Assembly (NCBI GenBank): GCA_030512335.1
Contig: JAULSU010000001.1
Coordinates: 5,208,001 to 5,272,000 of the forward strand
DNA: 64,000 bases
DNA from: Immersiella caudata
Lineage: Eukaryota; Ascomycota; Sordariomycetes; Sordariales; Lasiosphaeriaceae
Reading direction: 5' to 3'
This document shows, piece after piece, positions 53,501 through 62,347 of the stretch. The notes beneath the pieces were generated by a model. The model was not told where the DNA came from and ran no database searches. It worked only from the letters and a program-made list of their open reading frames with translations. Within the stretch, counting starts at the first letter, position 1. Each line of letters begins with the position of its first letter. A program made the position numbers and the translations under genes.

Positions 53501-55099
53501 GAGTTCTCGCTCTCTATGGTCGTCCAAGACGTGAGCAAAATGCTCCGCTTTGCAGCGGAGCGCAAAGACCTCGAATTTAAGTCCGATATCGATCCTGACA
53601 TTGAGAATAATCTAATGCTGATGGGAGATCCCGGACGGGTCCGACAGATCCTTACAAATCTGTTGACAAACAGCATCAAGTTCACAAATCAAGGATATGT
53701 GAGGTTTTCCGTCACAAAAGAGAAGGAGACGCCGGAACTCACAGAAATCAAATTCGTTGTTGAGGATACCGGAATAGGGATTGAGGAGGAAGTTCGGAAA
53801 AGGCTGTTTCAACCATTCAGCCAAGGTGATCCATCCACCGCAAGGAAATTCGGCGGGACAGGACTCGGTCTGACCATCAGGTATGTGGATAGTTGTCTGG
53901 ACTTACACCAAGGCCGTGAGCATTTTGGACTGGGAATAGCGCTGATCTCTGACAATAGCAAGAATCTGCTGGACTTAATGAAGGGTAGGATGACGATGGA
54001 GTCCACTCTAGGGACTGGAACGACCACGATGTTTTGGATTCCCTTCAACAAACCCCGCCTTTTGCAGGCCGCAGGCCTGACGCAACCACTACCGGACCGC
54101 CTACAATCTGAAATGAGCGTCTCCTGTAACAGCTCGGAGTATGAGCCCAATTCTCTCGGCCCTCCATCAAACGAGCTGCTGGATAAAGGAAGGTCCGCCT
54201 GGAGGCACCCGTCGATTAGCCTGTCCACAACGAGCTCGCCAGAGGACGAACTGCCAATGTCAGAACGAGCCGGGATCCTTGTTCTCGTGGTGGAAGACAA
54301 TGCAATAAACCAACAAATCGCCACAAAGACGATCAAGAAACTGGGGTTTCAAGTCACAGCAGTTTGGAATGGAAAGGAAGCCCTCGAATATCTTGAGGCA
54401 GCTCAGTGCGGAGGGAAAAGGAAACCCGATGTTATCCTCATGGACGTTCAGATGCCAGTCATCGATGGCTACAGGTGCACACACATCTTGCGCCGTCACA
54501 ATCCGTACAAAGTGTACGTGAACGAGATCCCTATTGTCGCCATGACAGCGTCAGCAATACAGGGTGATAAGGAGAAGTGCAAGCGAGCTGGAATGGATGA
54601 CTACCTCTCCAAACCAGTTAGGAGCAAAATGCTGGAAAAGATGCTGGTTCGGTGGAGTACCAAGTCACGTCCGGCACATTCCCCAATAGAAACATTGGGC
54701 TACTCGGATTGCTCCGAAACAGGTGACCGATGCGACAAGGCTGATATTCCGTCGGGTATTGTGGAAGATGATGCAGCGTCTCCATCACCAGACGGTCTGC
54801 CGTCGAAGTGGCCAGAAGACTTCAGTGACGCTTGCAACCAGATCACGCCGCGTCCACAAAGGACGAGAGAGGATGCGGATTACTTTCCCGGATACACCGT
54901 TGAGTCTCATTCACCAGCTACGTCTAGGTCAGGCCCTGCGCAGTCTGGTAACCACGGTGCAGCCGACGGCGCAGCGAGCGGCGACAACCCGATAGTTCTC
55001 GTGGTGGATGCTTCCACGCCACAACTGATAACGTCTCCTTTGCCGTTGACCAAGGAAAATATCGGTCGATTGGATCACGAATCACAAAGTCGAGGTTGA
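50581..55099 (+). CDS. Hybrid histidine kinase with PAS domains and receiver domain
   Basis: Two-component signalling sensor that autophosphorylates on His and passes phosphate to its own receiver and then a phosphotransfer protein. Seven exons, 50581-52033, 52173-52237, 52351-52570, 52627-52962, 53022-53251, 53306-53880 and 53959-55099, give 1339 aa. Seen: an N-terminal region with a degenerate PAS-like domain; a second PAS-like block ('SSTPILAMWKDGSAAFPN'); a clear PAS/PAC ('MPQLVWTATPDGLHDFFNSR', 'GWMNPFHPDD', 'EWRWFLGRALPL'); a coiled linker; the H-box 'FLANMSHEIRTP' with phospho-acceptor His 771; N-box 'QILTNLLTNSIKFT'; G-boxes 'VEDTGIGI' and 'GGTGLGLTI'; and a receiver with 'VEDNAINQQIA', phospho-acceptor Asp 1122 in 'ILMDVQMPVIDG' and 'YLSKPV'. 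No transmembrane helix is seen, so it is probably cytosolic. The input signal is unknown. Confidence 0.93.
52081..52127 (+). other. Perfect 12-bp hairpin inside histidine kinase intron 1
   Basis: ATGTCTCAGGAG (52081-52092) pairs with CTCCTGAGACAT (52116-52127) around a 23-nt loop that itself has GGAGG/CCTCC pairing potential. It lies in the 139-nt intron 52034-52172, between a decoy acceptor (TTTAG ending 52068) and the true acceptor (CCAG ending 52172). It may affect splice-site choice. Confidence 0.65.
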
Positions 55100-55820
55100 A
55101 TGCCCAGCCTAGTATCGGACACTCTGTCTTGCGCAGCTACCTGGGTAACGAGGGAATTTCGATTGTGATTTTGATGGAATAATTTTGGAGGCATATCTGG
55201 CTGGTGAGGACAGACGGAAAACTTTGTGGTCAAGAGATAATGAACCACAGTTTCCGAAGTTAGACAGATGAACTGGGCATAAAACCTGGACGCATATTAT
55301 CTGGAATGCATTCCTCACTCTTGGACCCCAGTGAACAAAGATCTGCCCATCAAGCGGCAATGCATTCATTGATCTTGGTTTCCATGCAGGTGAACGGCGG
55401 CATCCGTTTACCAACAATGGTACCGGCTCCAAGCGAAAGGATCTAGACCTGGCTCCGAGGCAGAGATCTCTAGACGTAGGCGCCGACATGGGCATTCCGG
55501 TTCGGAGATTTCCCAACCTAGGGATACGTACCAATTCAGCCTATACGCTGTAAATAAGGATGCGAGATCTAACTGACGTGAAAATGCCTCCAAGACCTCA
55601 TCCCACCAACATCACTCCACAATGGCAAGGCACCCCCATCCTTCCAAAATGCTTCAAGTGAAATGAGATAAACTATGCATCTGAAAGCCATCGTGATAGC
55701 AATACCTATCTACATTACAACGCTCTTCAGATCTGTTCTCTCAGTTCCCGCGGCGCAGCAGACACAAGACGCCTCGTAGACGCATACCCGTCGTTTCCAA
55801 CCAAAATGCACATCGCATTC
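55100..55820. other. Convergent intergenic region
   Basis: About 720 bases between the kinase and protease stop codons, presumably two 3' UTRs. No gene or repeat is supported. Confidence 0.5.
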
Positions 55821-57245
55821 TCACTGCGGCGGCTTCGGCGCAAAGCCCAACTTCATGTCGCCAGCGTGGAAAACGGTAAACTGCGCCTTGAAGAAAATAT
55901 CGCCGTAAATAGCAAACGGGAATCCATAGCTGCTCTGAACGCCACCGAAGCATACCGTGGCATTGTCGAAGGAACGACTGTCAACGGGGGCGTAATTCAT
56001 GTACTGACCGCCGATGACGGCTTTGTAAGTGCCGATGTGGAGGGTAAGATCGGGAAGAGTAGCGTTGCAAGGGAAAATGTAGCCGCCGACGTTCCAGTTG
56101 TCTACGGCACCAGGGACTTGGTCGTAGTAGGCGTCGGTAATGTTTTGGGGGACCATGAGAAGGGTGGTTCCAGTGTCGGCGATGGCTTCATGGTGAGAGT
56201 CGAGCGTGACGTTACCGACGGTGAAGGAGTCGGTTTCGAATTGCCAGAAGCCGCCGGTGCTGTTGATGTCGACAAAGTGGAGGTCGCCATGAAACTCGGT
56301 GGAGTCGATAAAGCCAAAGTTGTAGTTGCCCGCTGTGACATGTTAGAGAGTGTTTGGGAGAGCGAGGAAGTGCTGCATACCTTCACCCTTTTTCAGGTTG
56401 GCGGAAAACAATGGCATTGCAAGAGACGACATGGTGTTGGAGAAGAAGGTCTTCTGCTTATCAGGTTTCACTTGGTTGATGTGATCGAACCCGAGGCCGA
56501 GCAAGCCGGAGGAGGCGGCATCCTCGGTGAAAGAGCCCGACACTCTCGTAGCGGACTCAACAGCCTGATTCTTCACCTCAAGCCCACCAACGCTTACCGT
56601 GTCCTGGTAGACGTTGCCAGAAGAGGAGCTGCCGTCTCCATAGCGAATGCTCCAGGTGGCACCCTCGACCTTGACGGCTGTGGTACTGGCGTTGATGTCG
56701 TAAATTTTGTGGCCATTTTGCTGGGCCTTGGGGGTCTCGCTGCTGAAGACCCACAGATCCGATGAGCCAGTATCGAAGTTGAGGTTGAGCGTTTGCTGAG
56801 GGGTGCCGATTTGTACAGGGGCCAAATACTCGATATCAAACAGCTCAGGATGCGCTGCCACCTCGGCTGTGTCTACGATTAGGACACATACCGCTCCAAT
56901 GCCACACCCGGGGGCGGTGGTCTTACCTTTACCAGCTTCTGTGTTGGTATTGTTGCCATCCCTCCTCGAAAAATGGGTCTTCAGGTTCATCTTCTCGGCA
57001 ATGGACTCCAGCGTGGACAACAGCCCAGACGACATCTCTACACCATACTTCTGATAAACACGCCCAAGGGCTCGTGGTCCCTTCCCGATGGGGTTGAAGT
57101 CCCTATTCTCTACGGTGCGTACCCTAAACGTTGCCCCTCCGAGCGTGGACACCTTGAGGTCCTCAGCGCGGACTTGGGTAACGACTGGTGAACCGGCGGC
57201 CAGGCCCGCTGTCGCCGTCACAGCAGCGGCTATGCTGAACTTCAT
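55821..57245 (-). CDS. Secreted aspartic protease (pepsin/endothiapepsin-like, family A1)
   Basis: Extracellular acid protease made as a zymogen. Three exons, 57245-56927, 56872-56381 and 56332-55821, give 440 aa. Seen: signal peptide 'MKFSIAAAVTATAGLAAG', a propeptide of about 80 residues with 'NPIGKGPRALGRVYQKYGVE', then the mature enzyme starting near 'DIEYLAPVQIGTPQQ'; the first catalytic DTG in 'NFDTGSSDLW' (Asp 140); the Tyr flap 'WSIRYGDGSSSSGNVYQD'; the second catalytic 'IADTGTT' (Asp 323); and a disulfide pair in 'FPCNATLP...TVCFGG'. The C-terminus is 'KLGFAPKPPQ'. Intron 1 is 54 nt and stop-free, so it could be missed; I remove it because it has canonical ends and lies in the propeptide where it would add a Cys-rich insert. 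Typical of secreted fungal proteases repressed by good nitrogen, but no regulatory site is proven here. Confidence 0.93.
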
Positions 57246-57343
57246 GATGGCTGATGGGGAAACAAACGCTTGGGAAAAGGAATGAACAAGTTGGCACACA
57301 CGACTGGACGCGTCCCAAGAAAAATGAAGAATAGTAAACCGTA

Positions 57344-57384
57344 GGGAGAGAGAGGGAGAGGAGAGGAGAGGAGAGAAGAGGAGC
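57344..57384. repeat. GGAGA-rich purine tract
   Basis: Imperfect GGGAGA/GGAGA repeats about 100-140 bases upstream of the protease start codon; on the coding strand this is a CT-rich core promoter/leader tract. Confidence 0.6.
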
Positions 57385-58648
57385 GAACAAGGCCCGGTGT
57401 AGTAAAAAGCGAGGGACTCGGGCTGGAGATATTAGCCGTACAAAGTACACCCAGCTCGGCGGCGACAGGACAGGGCAGGGGAGCAAACGAAAGGGAACAC
57501 TGCCGTAGGGATCAACAGACAAGCTTTTGCCAGCAGATCGCCCTGCCGTCTTCTTTCATGCATTTGCCATTCCCTGGCTCCGTTTCAAAGGGATGGATCT
57601 TGGAGGTACCATCAGCTCGGCCTATCGCTTTATAGTGGGCAATTAGACGCGGGACCTCGTGAGCTCTCGCCCGCAATGCACACAGATCTGCCGGTAGTGC
57701 TCTGTAAGAGCGCAATCCTTGGCCTCCAAACGACCAAGACGGGACTTCTTTCGGAAGGCAGACCGCGCTTGGCCCCATTCGAGTGGGTAGCCGAATGGCG
57801 CGTAGCGTGGCGAGACGTGAGCATCGCAATCTGCAGCCGTGGAATGCCAGATGCGTCGCTGAGCAAATCATCCGTCGCAGGCGTGCTCTTCTCGAAAAGC
57901 CGCTAGCTAAGGGTGCCCACCAGTGCCAACCAAAGAGGAGAAGCCCGCAGAGCCGCTCTTTCGCTCTCGGAAGGGAGATGGAGGATGCAAGGCGGCAGGG
58001 GTTCCCATCGCGGGGGAGCTGTTGGCGGCGAGGCGGTGATCGCCCAATGGCTGGCGCGGGCTCTCAACCTGAAACGACATGTTCTCGCCCGCGAGAGCGA
58101 ACCTCTGCCTGTCGCTCCATCGATGCGGAAACCAAAAGGCTTGGCAATCTCTTACACCCGACGATTGACATGCCAATGTGGATCTTATGCGCGGTCATGA
58201 CGCTGTGTCTCTCTGTTCGAGACGGCGTTTTGATTGTCTCTGCTGCCGAGCGACCCCATTCCTGCAACGACGTTGCATGTCCAGGAATTTCGACGACGGA
58301 GGCTCCAAATCGCGCATGCTGATTGCGGGAAGAATACGAAGCTGAGTAACCTAGCGCAAAGACGGTTTGCTCCAAATATGGACTGATGAAGAAGAAGTTG
58401 GCCGATCGTTTGTGGATCCTTGATGGTGTGCACCCAAAAAGACCTCGCAGGGGCTCGTTGAAAAACTTGCTTTAGTTGTCTGGACAGCAACGAAAACCAC
58501 CAGCTTTATTTATCACAAGGGAGCCTGAAAAACTGCACCCCGAGGCCCAACTGAGATTCTTAATAGGGTAATGTCAACGAAAGAAAATGTCCTCGAAAGG
58601 CAACTTCAGTGATCACGTTGTTCCGAGAGAGCAACCGAAGACTGACTC

Positions 58649-58663
58649 GGGGTTAGGGTTAAA
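58649..58663. promoter_or_regulatory. Telomere-like box GGGGTTAGGGTTAAA
   Basis: TTAGGG-type pair about 550 bases upstream of the Wss1-like gene. One of four such boxes in the window. Confidence 0.4.
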
Positions 58664-59208
58664 TTTGAACCATGAGCGATGACGGCAGAGGTCAACCAAG
58701 AACATATTGGAAGGTTCAGCTTGGCTTCAACGTGCCTGGCTACCCTCTAGACTGGCATTCGAATGGCATATTTCAATACTCGACCATTTCTGGCTGTTTT
58801 TGACTTTTGTCTCCCCCCCCCCCCATGTTACCGTTGCAGCGGGCCAAGGTGCCCACCGTGGTGGGCTGCGTCGGCCAAGACTACCCCACCGAGCTTCTTT
58901 GGTGGGGTTCTTACAGCTAACCGGGCTCCCCGCCATTGTTCCCGCAGCTTGAACATGACGCGGCAGCCTTGACGCCTTCGCGACAACCTTGGGTTTGCTT
59001 ACGGGAACGTTTCTAGCTTATTCTTCGCCCCCGAACCTTCTTTCACTTCACAGGCAATGTGAATTAAACCTTGCGTGGTCGGGTTTCATTATTTCTGCGT
59101 CTTGGAGTTCGTTTCCTTTCTCTCCTCGACCACATTGCTTGGCAACTTCACCTACCTACGTGACCGGAAGCTGCATCAGCAAGGCTGAGGTCCACGACCG
59201 CTGGCAAG

Positions 59209-60533
59209 ATGCCTGAACGCGATGCCCTCGTTCTTTCATACTCTCACCTGGTGAAGTTCCCCCGCGAGAAAGATGCGCTGCATACTCTCAAGAAGATCGC
59301 GTCGCTGGTGAAGCCCATTATGCGGGCCAGGGGGTGGAAGGTGAAAGAGCTGGCCGAGTTCTACCCTGATGAGCACAACCTTCTCGGTAACCACCCCTCC
59401 CTCGGGGACCATACTCGGATTTTTATCCGGTGCTAACGATTCAAACAGGGCTAAACGTCAATCGTGGCCAGAAAATCATGCTTCGGCTACGATATCCTGG
59501 CGATCGGAACCAGTTTCTCCCTATCGAGCAGGTGACTGACACTATGCTCCATGAGCTCTCGCACATCGTCTATGGGCCTCACGACTCGAAGTTTCATGCG
59601 TTATGGAACCAACTGCGGGATGAGCACGAAGGTCTTGTAATGAAGGGCTACACCGGCGAGGGCTTCCTCTCTGAAGGCCGCCAGCTAGGAGGCAGCAGGC
59701 AGGTTCCGATGCACGAAGCTCGCCGTCTTGCTCGCGCCGCGGCTGAAAGGCGCAAGGCTCTATCGGCGGGCTCCGGTCAGAGACTTGGAGGCGCGACGCC
59801 CCGGCCCGGGCAGGATATTCGCAATGTCATTGTCAGAGCGATCGAGCGTCGGAACGAGACGCTGAAAGGCTGTGGTAACACGAACCACAATGAGCGCGAG
59901 ATTCAAGAGATATCGGACAGTGCCACGAAAAACGGCTTCCGTACCCAAGCGGAAGAGGACGCGGCAAACGACGCCGCGATTGCGCAAGCCCTGTGGGAAT
60001 TGGTTCAGGAAGACGAGAAGGCAAAGTACGGAACATCATACATCCCCCCGACGGCGGCGAATCCAACTGGAAATGGCGGCGGCGCAGTGTTTGAACAGCA
60101 TCAGAGCGTTCTCAACGCTAGCATTCAGTCGGGTGCCTCCAATACAAGTCCAGCGCCGCTTCCGGTGGCAACCAAGCCAGACCTTCCCACACCTCCCCCT
60201 GAAGTTGATGCAGCCTGGGCTTGCGAGATTTGCACACTCCACAACCCAGCATCGTATCTCAGTTGTGAAGCATGTGGGACAGAGCGGTCTGCGAGGAACA
60301 GCCGGGAGTTGGCCATGAAGATGGCGAATAACAGTAAAAACAGACGTTTAAGGGCGGTGGTTGACTTGACGACGAGTCCGGGTGCCTCGAAGAAACGGAC
60401 CGGGTCACCGGCTACATCGGCACCAGCGCCTCCGGTGAAAAGTACATGGCAGTGCTCCTTCTGCGGCAATGAGATGCATCGGGAATGGTGGACCTGCTCA
60501 AACTGTGGAAAGATGAAAGACAACAGCAAATAG
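59209..60533 (+). CDS. WSS1: WLM-domain metalloprotease, Wss1/SPRTN-like DNA-protein crosslink protease
   Basis: Nuclear protease that degrades proteins covalently trapped on DNA, working with Cdc48/p97. Two exons, 59209-59386 and 59449-60533, give 420 aa. Seen: the WLM domain (about residues 1-150) with zinc/catalytic motif HELSH at 94-98 and the third ligand in 'GPHDSKFH'; an SHP-like 'GFLSEGRQLGG' at 131-141; a perfect VIM-type p97-binding motif R-x5-AA-x2-R at 151-161; and two C-terminal RanBP2-type zinc fingers, about 315-340 ('WACEICTLHNPASYLSCEAC') and 393-415 ('WQCSFCGNEMHREWWTCSNC'). Yeast Wss1 carries SUMO-binding motifs in its tail; here zinc fingers dominate, as in many filamentous-fungal members. 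Complete and apparently functional. Confidence 0.93.
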
Positions 60534-61049
60534 TCGCAGGGATTTGGACGGTTTAGGACTTTGGAACATTTTGATTTAGCGTTTACGATACCCAATATTT
60601 AGCTTTGACACTCAAATGACAAGGGAGTATAAGGGCGAGAAGGGCCCACCAGAATCTCTCATCTGCTGAAACCTGAACTCATCATCTGCTTACCATAAAC
60701 CCTAACCCTCTTAATGGTTCAACCAGCCCTGTCCCTTGTGGCACCTGGCGATCTCATGTTTACACTCATAAATCCAGCATCTCAACATTGAGTTTCGCAG
60801 CTCTACAAATCCATCAACCACTTAAGAAACTTCATCAAAAAGTTTGCGCAACCAACAGGTAAGGTACCTTCCCCGGCTAAAAGTTTCAACCTCTCACCAC
60901 TCACTCAAAACTTTCCCACAGTCTCACCTCACCTCGCACCTCAACCCAAGCTACACAGAAGGCACCTCTCAAATCGCACCTTTGCACCTCCCGCAAACCA
61001 CACCTTCCTGCTTCGCAACTTCTACAACTCACCCACTTCAACCACAACC
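60534..61049. promoter_or_regulatory. Promoter and 5' UTR of CDC26-like gene, with telomere-like box and UTR intron
   Basis: It contains AAACCCTAACCCT (60697-60709), a telobox-type site about 340 bases before the next start. A likely 5' UTR intron runs 60859-60921 (CAACAG then gtaagg; ending tttcccacag). The downstream leader is CA/CT-rich. Confidence 0.5.
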
Positions 61050-61760
61050 ATGCTCCGCCGCCCCCTCACTGTCCTAACGGTAACGGCCGAAGACATAGCT
61101 GACTACGAAGACCGCACCGCCGAGCGCCTCCGCCAGCGCGATCTCCTCCTCCAAGCCCGCGCCCGGCGCGAAGCCATCGCCGCCCACCACGCCGCCTCCG
61201 TATCCGCCTCCGCTCGACGCCGCGTCCTGGGCCACTCACACCCCTCTCCCGCTCCCAACCCCAATTTACCATCCACCTCCTCAGACCCGCCCACCTACCC
61301 TTACGCCAACCAAGGTACCCCCGACGGTGGTGCGCTCCCAACTCAGATCGGCGGAGCGGGGATATTCTCCCCTCCTGCTGCGCCCGCGTACGGGGGGGAT
61401 TTATCATCTGATGAGCCCTCCGAGGAGGAAGCAGATGAAGACGTCTCCGAGGAGGATGATGATGATGAAGATGGAATGGACGTAGACGGCGCGAGCGGAA
61501 TGGCGATGCAAGTTACGCCTACGATGGCTAGGGGGCAGCATGCGGTGCATTATCAACAGCAGCAGGGAAGGGTGGAGGGGATGGCGGGTAGGAGAGGGGA
61601 GGAGCAGCAGCAAGAGAGGGGTTTGCGCGGGCAGGGGCAGGGAGTTTCCAGAGGCGGAAGGGGAGGCGGCGTGCCAGCGGTTACGCCGGAGGGGAGGGTG
61701 CAAAGGAGTCGAGAGGAGAGGATTGGGGTTGCGGCGCCCCAAAGGAGGAGGCAGCAGTAG
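61050..61760 (+). CDS. CDC26: CDC26-like anaphase-promoting complex subunit with long C-terminal extension
   Basis: Small scaffold subunit of the APC/C ubiquitin ligase that threads into the TPR groove of CDC16 (APC6). Single exon, 236 aa. Seen: the N-terminal signature 'MLRRPLTVLTVTAEDIADYE', matching the conserved MLRR...L...DI..(Y/F)E pattern that inserts into CDC16, followed by an Arg/Ala-rich helix; then a disordered extension with an acidic run ('EEEADEDVSEEDDDDEDGMD'), Gln-rich stretches and an RG-rich tail. Classical CDC26 proteins are less than half this long, so the extension is unusual though the first 35 residues are convincing. The 3' end could be spliced shorter in reality, but I see no strong splice site that requires it. 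Confidence 0.75.
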   Translation: MLRRPLTVLTVTAEDIADYEDRTAERLRQRDLLLQARARREAIAAHHAASVSASARRRVLGHSHPSPAPNPNLPSTSSDPPTYPYANQGTPDGGALPTQIGGAGIFSPPAAPAYGGDLSSDEPSEEEADEDVSEEDDDDEDGMDVDGASGMAMQVTPTMARGQHAVHYQQQQGRVEGMAGRRGEEQQQERGLRGQGQGVSRGGRGGGVPAVTPEGRVQRSREERIGVAAPQRRRQQ

Positions 61761-62347
61761 TTTTGGGCTCAAGGTAGTCATGTCGACCGAGTGTGGGGGA
61801 GATATGCGAGATGTTTGGGCTGGAGGTTATGAATCTGAAGGTGAGGTGACCACGTTTGGGCAGTTGGGGCCATGGCTCAAGACGACAAGGGCTGAATCTG
61901 GGCAACCAAGTGTTGGGATCTGAAGCGTTCTACATGCATCCACCGTTTATTCTGAGCTTGCAACCTGACGGCAAAGCTTGTTAAGCAAATGGAAAACAAC
62001 TGGGTATCATCAATCTATTAGCATAACTGACTGCTCATCCATATGTATGTTTTGGTCTCATCTCCCAGGAGCCTCCACAATCTGACCATGCTCCCCGCTG
62101 TGTCGGAAATCCCATATCGCTTGTCACCAGTTGGCCCTATCATACACTAACTCGACAAGCCAAACCCGGCATCTTTTTCGTCCGCCCCAGAACGCCGTGC
62201 TGAAACCAGATGCCCATTCACCCTTTGTGCAATATAAACTCGAAATCTCCATCTACCCTGCTTCCCTGAATTGTCACTAAACCTTTATGTTCATGGAATC
62301 TGCCACCGGCCTAATCACATGCTTGGTTCCTGTCTGCTCGCCCCCCT
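61761..62347. other. Convergent intergenic region
   Basis: About 590 bases between the CDC26-like and TAF2 stop codons. AT-rich around 62000-62040 and CT-rich near 62330-62350; no gene supported. Confidence 0.5.

Larger units (their letters stand above)
57246..59208. promoter_or_regulatory. Divergent intergenic region (2 kb) between protease and Wss1-like gene
   Basis: It holds both promoters. Notable items: a GA-rich tract at 57344-57384 just upstream of the protease start, a 12-C run at 58813-58824, and a telomere-like box at 58649-58663. Small overlapping frames at 57512-58490 are not convincing genes. Confidence 0.5.
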
